A stretch of 64,000 nucleotides of DNA from Lepturacanthus savala (taxonomy: Eukaryota > Chordata > Actinopteri > Scombriformes > Trichiuridae): NCBI GenBank assembly GCA_030544235.1, contig CM060463.1:9895690-9959689 (forward strand), given 5' to 3'. Positions 37,650 through 49,762 of this stretch are shown here, piece by piece; position 1 is the first letter of the stretch, and each line of letters starts with the position of its first letter. The notes beneath the pieces are model-generated. The model was not told the origin of the DNA, did no database searches, and saw only the letters and a list, made by a program, of their open reading frames with translations. Made by a program: the position numbers and the translations under genes.

Positions 37650-38246
37650 TGGCCTCCAAGATTAAAGTTGCTCTGATCTTGTTCCACTTCCACTTTACTT
37701 TTTCATGATGAGGATGTGCTCTAAAACAGATCCAAAAATTTCACTCCATCTCCGTCAGGACTGCAGGTCTTATTTTTTTCCCTTCTTTACCAAACAGATG
37801 ATTGAATGTTAGAGGCTCAACACTGTTTGTTACTGTTTGCCACATGTTTGGTATAATTTCATTCATTTGTTAATAGCAAAATATGTGATTTCCTTACAAA
37901 AGGTGTAATACTTTTGGAGAAAAGGTCTGTTCCCATAGTTATTTCCATAAAAGATAAACAAGTCTTTAAAGTTGCACTGATAAATATTTATGTCAATAAT
38001 AGAATAAATTACTCTTCAATTAACCACTCCCCACTACCAGAGCAGTAGCAGCTGCAAACAGATGAAGCAGGTGAACATAGTGGAACATTTAGCCAATAAA
38101 TAGCCAAATATTTCTTTTAGTTGTTGGAGACCTGAAAAGATAACAGCCGTTTATTCATTCGCCATAACTTCCTGTTGTGATAATATGTTCATGTTGCGTT
38201 TAGTGCTGCTCCAATGTAACCAAAATGTAAATGAATGCAGGTTTAA

Positions 38247-38635
38247 AGGTCCTGTATCAAGCACATTTCTGGGATTGGTTTTGTTTGAAGTTTTGAAACA
38301 ACTAACATGATATATTTGCAATTTATATTACAAGAATTCAACTCAATGTAGTTTTGCTCCAGAAAGCACAGGTCATATTTGGTTTCCTAAATATTCACGA
38401 CCCTTTCTTCTGATTGGCCGATTTTCATTTGGAAGACTGAAAAGAGTGTGTATGAAAGTAGGGCAAGGTGGAAACGGAGCTACTGCATGACATCACAAAG
38501 TCAAGGAAGTACAAAACGAGATGTGAAATGTCTAAATCCAGGCTATGTGCATTTCACAGTGTTTCATATTTTTATATAACCCCTAAAACTTATATAGAGT
38601 AAACAGAAATATGAAAGTGGCTTTTTGCATGATTA
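38247..38635. mobile_element. piggyBac-like MITE, copy of the 4719-5160 family
   Basis: TTAA (38243-38246) is followed by AGGTCCTGTATC. Shared in order with 4719-5160 are GTTTGAAGTTTTGA (TTTGAAGTTTTGA there), ATGATATATTTGCAA, AAGCACAGGTC, GTCAAGGAAGTACAAA and AGGCTATGTGCATTT. The right terminal repeat has decayed beyond recognition near 38635. Confidence 0.7.
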
Positions 38636-41206
38636 AAAAATAAACTGGCATTGTATATTTCTGGCTAATTATCCAAACATCTCCATTTAACAGAATTCGG
38701 AAGGCTTTTAAAACTTAATAAAAGTTCCATAACAAATCACAAATGTTAAAATTGAATTTAACTTAATTGCGTGCAAACATATTCCAATATTAAATGCACA
38801 CAATGTAAGGTGCAGCTCTAATATATACATTTTCTCCAGGCATAGAGTGTTAATGGATGTGCAGGACACAAATCTCTTAATGCATAAAAAGAGCGTGTCC
38901 GTGTGTAAACATTCGTGCACACTGCAATTGTGTCTGCGAGGGATTGTGTGTGTGTATCTGTGTACGTGTGTGTGTATGCATTGTCTGCTGATTTGAGTGA
39001 ATGTGTGTGTGTGTCTGTTTGTCATTCGCAGCATCCCCTGTCAGACAATTAGAAGGTGACAGCCCCATTAGAGCCAGCCCGGTGGTACAAAGCCTGAGTG
39101 CTGTTGTGACTGACATGGAGCTCAGCCTCTCACTAAATAACTGTCAGTCTGCCCTCGTCCACTCTGACCCTCCTGGCTGCCTCCCTCTGAGCCACTCTAA
39201 CTCCCCTCTGGACTCTCATTGGCAGCCATAGCGGCTCCCTGAGCCAAGCATGGCCCTCCTTTCAAGCCTGGCCTCTAACTGATTGGTTGGACCCCGCTAG
39301 CCTTAGGCATGCCAGAAGGGCTTTCAACTGGCCTCAGGGTGCTGCTGATTGGCCAGGCTGTCAGGGCCACATGTTTCCTGTGGGAGTGTGAGGCAACAGC
39401 TCAGTTTGAAGGATGCAGGTTGACAATAAAGGTAGGTGGAGAGAAAAAGTGCAAGAGCGGCAGAAAGCTAACTGCCCCTTCCTTCCATCCACAGCTCTAT
39501 CTCTGTATTATATCCCCGTCCTTTCCCTGTAGTCAGCCTTCCAGTAGCCAGTCATGTCTTCACTATAATTATCCTGTGGGATATTTCTCTGTGCATGCAG
39601 CACCTGAGGTGTGGTTTACCTATTGTCCTTGTATTGGAAATCTCTGGGCAGAAGAGGAGAATGGAGCTATTTAACGAGTTGAGACTCTCCGGGGGTCTGC
39701 GGTCTGTTTGGACGACAGGAACGTTGGCTTCTGCTTCCCTCTGTTCCCGTCATAGAATTAGGGAACGCGGCTCTCTTTATGAGGCAGGCAGAATGACTGT
39801 ATTTGCTCCATTCTTCTCCCTCGCTGTGAATCTGGGGAATTAATGCCATTGTTAATGCTGAGAGACTGCTGGTACATTTCAACCGGATTCTCGCTTGGCG
39901 CAGAGCTCATCTAAATTGCCTGGCTAATGCCGTAATTGGGTTTGTGAGTCACTTCTTAACTTCCATTAATATTTGTTCTCCCTCTAATTGCCCCTTTTTT
40001 TTCCAATCCTACGTTTCATTCCTTTGTTGGTTTAATGGTCTGAGGTGGAGGCAGTGACGTGTGTCTGTGTGTGTGTGTGCGTGCATGTGTGCGCTTGAAA
40101 AAGCATTTAGCGTTTTTGAGCAGATACAAAACGTTAAAGCGGCGGGTCCCCTTTCTCTCCTCTGGGTAATGATGAGTAATAGAGGATGATATTCCAGTTA
40201 AAGAGACATTAGACAGTTTCGCTGTCAAGATGTGAGGAACATTGCCCAGTTATCTGTGAGCCATACAGTGTGAGCTTAGTATAAGAACATATATCTTTAT
40301 TTTTTAAATCCACCTGAAACAGCATTTCGACAGTATCTAACTTTCAATGAGTGATGTTTTTCAGAGTTAAAGAGTGCAGGTGGGACAAAACGTTGGGAGG
40401 AATATAATTAGATCATTGAAAAGTGTGACTATCATACGCATGGGCAGAATGGATCCACAGTGGCGCGGCTGCAGGGCTAATTTTATCTTACATTGAGGAC
40501 CACTCGTAATGGAACTATCGGTTGAAATTTCTCTCGGTAGGATGATGAAAGGAAGAAAATGTGATCAAAATTGTGATTTAAAATACAAATAATATTTCAG
40601 ACCTTTTTTTAAATATAGTTAAATAAGTGAAATCTATGGCCAGGAGTATTAAAAACATTTCATTTAAGGTGGACTTTAAAAGACAGCCCAATTCTTTCAT
40701 TTGAAGGTTATTTATTGAATATGCTGCTGGCTCTCAGAACGCTCTCCTTTCTTCTTCTGCCATTCATTAAAAGGCGTATTACTTGACAGTGCATCTCCTT
40801 TCTCAGATGTTTTCTTTTAATCTTTCTGCCTCTTTTCACACTCACATATAACTGGATTGTCGTTTTCCTCTAATACATCACATTAAACCAATTCCCTCGG
40901 AGGGGGGGTGGGGGTCGGAATCCAAAAAGGTTTCAGCTTTGTTTTCTGCCGGAATTGTCGAGAGAGAGAGAGAAAATCTTGCTCTATTATCTTTAAATCC
41001 AAATCCACTTTACTGCAGCATTACCTCAGGAAACCATAGGAACTCAAAGGATTCAATTTAATTGACCGCGTTAGAAAGTGGAGAACAGATGAATAACAGA
41101 GCCAGTACTAGAGCAAACCTTCCTCAGTTGGGGACTGTTGCCTGTTTGTATTGATGGGACTCTTGCTGCTCTTCCTTTCCCCTATTGGGGGGGGTGAGAG
41201 ACAGAA

Positions 41207-41295
<89 letters not shown>
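41207..41295. repeat. (TA)n microsatellite
   Basis: TA tract of about 89 bp with a single TG interruption near the start. Confidence 0.95.
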
Positions 41296-41296
<1 letters not shown>

Positions 41297-44200
41297 CAGA
41301 GCCGCAGATTGGAGCTTGGTTCATTTCCCATTCAGTTTGCGATCCATAATGGACTCGCCTGCCTATGTGCTGAGACGCAGGCACAGCTGTTCTTTATGAG
41401 TATCGGGGATAACTGTGCACGACGGTGGCTATCAGTGGCTCTCACTCGAGAAATCTTAAAACTAAGCTCTCTGCATGTTCCCTCACACAGACCTCCTATG
41501 TGACTATATTTTTAAAAATCCATCGGCACCATTCCCTTCCTCATGATCCCGCTATACTGACAGGCACCCCCCGCCTTCCTTTTATACGCATGCATGTAGG
41601 GTTGTTATTGTATTTTGTAGAAAAGAAAGTTTGAAGCCTGGCGAAAAAAAAAAGGAAAAAAAAAAAAAAGAAACTCGAGGCCCCACATTTTCCCTAATTG
41701 GAAATGTTGTTTCCATTTTGTCAGCCCATCTCTCTACTTCTTTCATCCTGTGCTTCACTGTTTCCTCCTATGCCATTTTGTTTGTGTGGATGGCCTATCA
41801 GACTATTTGAATTCCTCTCCCCAATCAAACGCAGGGCACATCAGCTTTGAAGAGTGACAAGCGTGCAGCAGGAATGATCAAAGCAAGCACAAAACTGAAA
41901 TTTAAGAGGAAGTTAAAAAGCATGTAGTTTTGCCATTTCCCTCATGTTCAACAAAGAGGAACCAGATACTGGATAATAGCAGGGAAAGATGAGACATTAT
42001 CAAATACAAAGATTTTCATGGATGCCTGTGTAGTTTGTAGATGCATCGATGCTTTTGATAACGCTGTTTAACACTGTTCCAGCATCCCTGCGAGTGCAAA
42101 GGTTTATTGTCAGATCTGAACATTTCAACCCCAGCGTTGATCCTGAAGTCATACTGCTCAGGATTGAGGGAGAATCAGAGTCTATTCCAGCATGGAAAAC
42201 ATCATTTTCTGTTTTTAAAGGCACACACTCGGGTATCAGACCTGCCATGAAACTGCAAGAAACACACATATATGCACAAAAACATGAAACAGCTTTCCAG
42301 CATGTGCCCAAGACGACAGGCAGCAGTGCAAAAGAGTAGAGAAGTAAAGCAAATAGCAAGAAGACAGAGTCGCTAGAGTAAGAGACAATTACATCTGGTT
42401 AAACCCTCTGAAAATTGTTTTCTGCTTATGCTATAAATCCAGAGAATACATTATCAGCTCTCAGAAATACCCCAATGTAATCCTGACTCTATGCCGTATT
42501 ATTTTAATTCTGGACAAATCAAGATCCTTCTTTCATCACAGCTACGTTTCAGACAGACAGAGTCTCTAAGCAGAGCAGGCTTGTGAGGCATCCAGTCAGT
42601 TAGTTGTTCCTATTAAAGGCATCCACATACACGCTTGTGTTAATTATGGTTGACAGCTATGACGGATAAAGCATGACTGAGAGGCCAGCAGAAGGGCTCA
42701 TAACATATCTGTCCCTGGAGTGATTGGAGTGGCTTCCTCTCATAATGCACCTAAGTATGGAAATACTCTTAATTTGCCTTTGCTGTATAAATCTACTGCA
42801 TATTAACCATCCTTCTAACTCTCATACTTCATTCCAAACTGTAAACACCGTTATGTTCATATTTAGCTTGTGGCGCCATCAGTGACATTTACCATCCCAC
42901 CGAGCAATTAATATAGTTGACTTTTTGCAGCTCTTGTACATTATACTCACAGTGCGTACAAGTTACACTTATAGCCTCATATACCAAAGCCATATGGTTA
43001 ATGAGTTAGTGTTAAGAAGAATAAATTATCAAGGCATGACAATGTATTAGCAATTTATATATATATAACCCTAGAATCAAAGAAAGAGAAACCAGGATAA
43101 AAGCGGCATCCAGTTCATTATATATAATCTTGAAAAAAATGGATCTTATTCTCATACAATAATTATTCTGATGTATAAGATCGGGCTTTGGAATTTGTTG
43201 CTTCCATTGTAGGGATTTAATAAATGACAGAACCAGTGAAAAGCTTTTACAACCTTTCAAATCACTTGGAATGATAAAGTGTGTCCATATCGAGCTGTGT
43301 GAGACAAATTTTATATGAATCACTTCAAAAACTTTCTCATACAAGTGAGTTTCTGAATCTGACTAAAGTAAAAAAGTAGCTATTGTAACTAGCTACATTG
43401 GAATCTATTCTAGGGCTATGCATCAATGTACTTGCATTTGTGAGACTATGGCCTCATTGTTAATTAAGCAAGCCTACATAAGTTTCAAACGTTGTTACCG
43501 TCACTGGCCACATACTTTAATGCGTCCTTTACGTTGGCATGGGTGTTCAAAAGGTGATGACAACAATCATGGCGACTATGGAGGAGATCTTGATAATGCA
43601 CGCCTTAAATAAAAGAAGAAAAAGTTGCAAGAGGTGGTGATCAGTAAGGTTCTTAAGTTCATCAGAGATTTTTTTTTCTCTCATCCTTCCTATGCGATCT
43701 ATTGACACTGAGCGCTATTTCCAATATTTCCAGATGTTGCCTGGTGTATTCAATGATTTTCTGTGCTATGAGTGTGGTAGACTGTCAACCTGCACTTTCT
43801 TACTACAGGAATTGTCTTCTCCTAGTGACAGCAACGCTGCCCCCATGGTTTCCGGCGGTACTGTTCCATCTGCTCTGTATCTGTAAGATTTGTGGAAACA
43901 GACAGAAAACAGACAAAATGATTACAGAGTACATAAAAAAAGACCCCATCTCTATACATATGTGTATTTAACATTAAATGGACCTTTGCTCCAAGACGTG
44001 TTCATAGACCTTCAGGAAATCCCAGCACTATCACCTTACAAAACAGAATCTGGGCCTAAACTCATTCATTTATAAACACATATAATAGTAACATGCCCGA
44101 ATCTTTACACTATACAGGAAGTATGAAGTAAGACATTTATCATAAGCCCAATTTTACTTAGCCTATCAACACAACACAAAAAACTGATATAGTGATTGAC

Positions 44201-45488
44201 ATCTGCACTTTCAACATAAATTGTCGCCTGGCTCACTTTGTGTGGCTGTAGATGCCTACGCTGGATGTTCTCTATGTTATAGTAATCTCATCAGTAAGTA
44301 TTATTTCTCAAGTTTCACCATGTTCAAGTCTATTAAGACTACGTTACAGTCCGCCACACCCAAGTTGCAGTCATTGCAGAAATCAAGAGAATCATTTTTA
44401 AATCAAATTTTATCTAAAAATGTACACATTTCTAAACCAGAGAAGAAGACATTTCAAGCAACTGATCAACCAAAAGAGTGAAAATCTGTGGCAACAACGG
44501 CAACGACGGCAACAATGGCAACAAAGCGTCATGGTCATAATAATGCAGGTGAATGTTGTAAATTTGTAGTGTTCTCACAGTGTTGTAGAGATGTGTGAAT
44601 CTTCCTGCGGTTCCCTCAGTGTGGCTCTGGAGCCTGTGTATCCTGTGGGGGGGTTTTGGATCTGCCCTAAAGGCAAAGTGAGGTGATTGCGCCCATAAAG
44701 AGCCATAAAATAAAGAGAGAGAGTGAGATGTGTGAAGCCAAAGGACTACAACATGGGCCTGAACCATTAAATGTCGAGAAAACATAAAAGAGGCTATCAA
44801 AGCGTGTAAACCACAGCATCCCATTATTGTGTGACATTAGCCCATAGCACACAGTAACCCTTAATGATCCCGTGGGTGCCTGCAGCACACTGTCCTTTAA
44901 TGACTTCCTGGTTGAATGATTGTTGTTTCCAGGAAGCAAAATACAGCCGGGGAAAGAGGACAGCAGCTCGGCACATGCTTGTCCTTTGCGTAGTGGCATA
45001 GTGCTCAGTTGATTTTGCAGCTTTGATGGAAATATGGGACCGAATGCAAAGCTGCCACCAACTATTTCACATTTCTATTTGTTGTCATATATCAAACTGT
45101 TCATGCAGAGGGGCTGATCGTACAAGTTTGGATCAATTACTGGAGATTTGTTGAGACTGAAACTTCACAGTGGCTCACTAATTGGGCAGCAGGAAGTGGA
45201 AATGAATTCTTTTCTGTTCATTTAACGTGATCTGTTTATGCGCCTGGTGTCACCCGACGAGTTTATCAGAACACTAATTCTTCATCTAATTCCCCCCGTT
45301 GCTTTCACTTCCTGTGCCTCCCTGGCCATCTTTCTTCTCACGCTGATAGCTCGTCCCACAGGATCCCAGCAGTTGTCAGTAATCAAGGAAATCACTCTCA
45401 AAGAGCTACAAATAGGTCACTTATCTGGTGTCTGGTCTGATCTGACAGAGACAGACAGCCCAGTTACGTCTCTTGCATCTGCCTTTCT

Positions 45489-45512
45489 CGCTCTCTCTCT
45501 CTCTCTCTCTCT
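45489..45512. repeat. (CT)n microsatellite
   Basis: About 12 CT units. A G-rich GGGGGTGGGTGGGG tract follows at about 45602-45624. Confidence 0.88.
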
Positions 45513-46229
45513 GCTATTTTTAGTGTGATTAGTAGGCTTTCTGTCCACCAGGAGGTACTGAAGTAAGAAAGGGAATGAGAGATAGCAATAGATTGATGGA
45601 AAGGGGGTGGGTGGGGGGGGGGGGTGATGGAGGACAGGGAGGAGCGTAGAAATCCCAGCTTTCATCATTAGCATTCCATTCAAATTGCTCAATTGAGCAG
45701 TTGTCACTCATGGGATTCCCAGGACTCAGGGAAGCCGTGCTTCTTCATTTATTCAATTTATTGATATAAAGACTCTTTATTAAGAGACACCAGCAAATGT
45801 GACATCTGGTCTCAAGTGGCCTTAATGTGGAATTTTAAGCAGGCTTGGAAGCAGAGGCTGCATGACGTCTAAGAGCTCTTTTGTCTCCTCTTGGGGCTAT
45901 TACACCAACGTGTCAACTACACAAGGTCTGCTTTGAAGTTTTTAGTGATGAGACAGGCTACACGCAAACACACACACACAGACACGCAGCCATGTTCATG
46001 TTCATATACAGAGGCACGGAGCCGTGGCAGGTAAAAATTTCTCATGTGTGTTTCCCACATGGCAGTCTTGTGAATTATTGAACCGAGCTGGTCCTTTTGA
46101 TCCACGCTTTGGTGCGCACTTAGTGAATTTCTTACCTGTCAAACACTTCGGTACACACACATACATGGCTACAAGCTGTCTCTTATGCACCCAGGAAACA
46201 CTTACATGCCCCGAAATAGTCATGCAGGG

Positions 46230-46362
<133 letters not shown>

Positions 46363-47684
46363 GGCGTGCCTCAGTTCATCTCTTGTTCTTTCTCACAGGG
46401 AGGCCTTAACATTCACAGATAAGAGATTTCTCAGGCACGTTCTCGTTTAATGGAACTCATAATCCATCTGCTCCACCACACATTATCTACGTTATCCAAA
46501 CAGATGACACTGATGATGAGGGTAAATGATCAAATGATGTTATTATTTATGCCGTAATTTCATCCCGCTATGATGGGCAGATGGTGGGCGTAGTGAGAAA
46601 TAAATGTAATTAGTCGTACAGTATCATTGTCACACTCCGGTGATTGCACGCATGCCAAGTATAGAAGAACCTGATTCCACTGATTGATAGGAGTTAGTTA
46701 CGCATTACTGTACGTTACACCTGCAGGGTTCACATATGGATCCGGTGGGAAGTGAACTCAGGAAATGAAAAATTGCGCCTGTGAAAACTTGCGGCAGAGT
46801 TCTGCCCTGTGGGTTTGGGAGGACCACGTTGGAAATTAAGAGAGAGGGTATCATGTTCAAACAGAGATGTATTATGCAGAAGCCGCCGTCACCGCTGAAC
46901 GGATGAAGTAATTTAATTTTCATGCATGATCTGCAGCCCCACAGACCAGGAAAATTGCGGGGAAGCAAAAGATAGAGAGAGAGAGAGGGAAAAAAGAGTC
47001 GAGCCGCCCCTTTTCTCCATTTAACTGTGATTATTCCCTCTGACTCGTAACCATAGCAATGGTTCAGACCCAGTAAAAGAACAACAACAGTGTGCTCTGA
47101 ACCTGAGGGTGAGGTTGGGGAAGCTCATGTGAGGATATTTGGTGCTTAAAGATCCGACTGGTCCGGGATCTATAAATCTTTTTTTTTACCTGCTGAAGTT
47201 AGAGACAACACATCAGTTTTTGAGCCTCTAGCTATAAACCAAACTGTGTTCCCTATGAGTGTTGGGTTTACAGAGCCATTGAGCAAATGTGATTAAAATA
47301 TATCTGAAAGTTTGTACACATATCTATTATAAGTCTGTCCATCCTGGAGAAGTGACCCCCTTCTCTGTTTCTTCCATTTTTTTTCTTAGTTTTTCTTATT
47401 CAACTTGAGTGTCTTAAAACAGGGGATGTTGTATATCTGTACAGACTGTAAAACCCCTTGAGGCAAATCTGTAATGTGTGATCTTGAACTCTCCAAAAAA
47501 ACAATAGGCAATTAAAAAACATAACACAGCAACACTGATTCCCAGCCACAGCTTCGGATGGTGATCATCAGATGATTTACGGCGTCGGAAAAAAAGAAAA
47601 CTGCCCTTTTTTTTTCAGACCGTTTGTATTTTCTTGTGGAAACATTTACTCTTCGAGCCTCTAAAAACGATTCAAATATGTCAA

Positions 47685-47815
47685 GTCAAGTCAAGTTTAT
47701 TTGCACTGCCCAAAATCACAATTTACAGACTCGCCTCAGGGGGCTTTATGGTCTACACAGCAACACAACATCCCCTGTCCTTAGACCCTAAATAAAAACA
47801 AGGAATAGCAAATAA
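47685..47815. repeat. Common fish interspersed repeat
   Basis: AAGTTTATTTGCACTGCCCA, then AAAATCACAATTTACAGACT, GCCTCAGGGGGCTTTATGG and CCCTGTCCTTAGACCCT, follows in order the repeat common in percomorph genomes (TTTATTTGTATAGCCCAATA, GCCTCAGAGGGCTTTACA, TCCTTAGACCCT). I do not know its formal class. Confidence 0.65.
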
Positions 47816-49127
47816 AACAGTGAGAGCTAGAAAAGCCGCTGATGAATAAATTTCGTACTGTATTGCTCGGGACTCAGGGACACGCCCTTTGACAAGTGTT
47901 GCTGCTAGACATTGCTTGGCTATTAAGGGTTCACAAACAGAAATGGTTGCCAACAAAGAAGACAGAGTTTCAAAAAATTGCATATGTATAATTTTTTCTT
48001 GGGATCTCCACACTCACTGGTTGACTGGTACCTGTTGGCAAATATTCACCCAACATGGACAATTTCAGAATTTTCCTTTGAAATGATGTTCCATTTGTAA
48101 AGATCAGGCAACTGTAACGTGTGTCCTATATATTCTTGAGTGTCCAGAAAAGATCCAGGACTTGGACTTGACTCTAAGGTAGAGCAGATGGAGCTGGCAG
48201 GGGGAGCTGCCCATGATAAACTGGGATCCAAAGGCACTTGCTGAAAACCGCCCACGTCGCTGTCACTGCTGTTTACCCCTACAGTTTGTCCACAACTTCT
48301 ACATAGTGGAAAGCCACAAGCCTCGTCCTTCAGAGCAGTTCATGAAGCTTTTGCAGACGCTATTTATTCTCCGACGCTACGTCCAACTGTCGCTGATCCA
48401 AGTTTGCAGCTCGCTGACAGCGCTTGGTAGCTGACGCCTGTTGCTAGAAAGCAGAAGGTGGCGGGAAGCCGTTCTGCTGAACTGACCGGCTGTGTGTTGT
48501 GTTTAATCAGCGAGCTAATCCGACAGACTAGATCATCATCTTGTGTTGACAGGATGAGAGAAACTATCTGTGATCGCACTTTTTCTGCCCTGATCTCGGA
48601 ATTAACAAAATGGTATCCTCCTCGACCGGTGCCATCTTTACTGTTTACTTTTACTGTTTACTTCATGTGAATCTATAAGTTCTACTTATTATCTTAGTTC
48701 TGTCCTGTGCCCTTGTGAGCTTTAAACAGTGTATAGGTGTGAGCCGTATGAGAGAGTCTGTGTGTGAGTCTGTGCGTGTTCGGTAATTATTAACATAATT
48801 AACTTAATAGATAAGATAAGATAATAGTTATGTATATACTCCAGTTATTACATTAATGATGGCTTCTCCAGAGTGCCTGCTTTATACAGATAATTCATTA
48901 CAACATGGGTGCAGGGGTGTGAGCCCTTGCAAACCCACTTAGTAATGACATAACCCAACAATTTAGCTAATGTAACATAAATGTTACTGCATTATGTAGC
49001 CCAGGGATTCCCCAGGGTTGCGCGAGCGACCACTTGGGTGTGGGCAAGCTAAAATATGTGATGGCGGTCTGGAGTTTTTTTTATGAAGTTTTTTCAAATT
49101 GGGATTTTCCAACACAATAAAGATGTC

Positions 49128-49128
<1 letters not shown>

Positions 49129-49192
<64 letters not shown>
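49129..49192. repeat. (AT)32 microsatellite
   Basis: Pure AT tract of 64 bp, about 410 bp upstream of the EC1 exon acceptor. Confidence 0.95.
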
Positions 49193-49196
<4 letters not shown>

Positions 49197-49606
49197 ATAT
49201 GGACATACATTTTACACTTCTTCAAAGTCAGTTTAGAAACTGCCATGAATTGAAATAAAGAACAACTAATCCAACAGGTCAGACAAAATGTTCTGACAGT
49301 GGATTTATTTCCCACAATGCACATTCTTCAGTCTTTTTCTTGACCTCCAGACTGTTGCTTCAAAGAACAAAAAGAACGAAAGAAAGTGTACAGCGAAAAA
49401 AGTTATCATCGGTATATCCATCACATAGCCGATATGCTCTTGGTTGTCTCTCAAACTTTTCGCTCAAAACTATTTCACAAAGCTTTTTTTTTTTGACAAT
49501 TCATGTCACTTACTCTGTCTTTCAGTGCAAAAAGTCAGGGCTAATAAGTAGAATATTTGACAATTGTTCGCATTGTTGAGTTTGTTTTATCTGCTTCTGT
49601 CCTCAG

Positions 49607-49762
49607 ATCCGCTCAGATCAGGACAAGGATGTCGGCATCCGCTACAGCATCACAGGAGCAGGCGCCGATCAGCCCCCCAGTGGCATCTACAACATAGACC
49701 CCATCAGCGGCAACATGTTTGTCACCCAACCCCTGGACAGAGAGGAGAGGGCCTCCTTCCAC
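49607..49762 (+). CDS. cdh4: cdh4 exon encoding the middle of EC1 (exon 5 by homology)
   Basis: The exon has 52 complete codons (156 bp, the size I recall for this exon in CDH2) reading IRSDQDKDVGIRYSITGAGA, then DQPPSGIYNIDPISG, NMFVTQPLDREERASFH. It forms mature residues 24-75, the core beta strands of EC1. GADQPP and the LDRE calcium motif are plain. Counting from Asp1, the LDRE acidic residues fall at D67 and E69, the expected ligand positions. The acceptor is ctgcttctgtcctcag and the donor cac|gtaagg. No useful Met-started frame covers this exon in the correct register; the overlapping 107-residue frame at 49564-49887 is a different, wrong frame, so the exon is easy to miss. RYSITG and GADQPP resemble both CDH2 and CDH4; paralogue identity comes from the adjacent exons. 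Confidence 0.96.
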
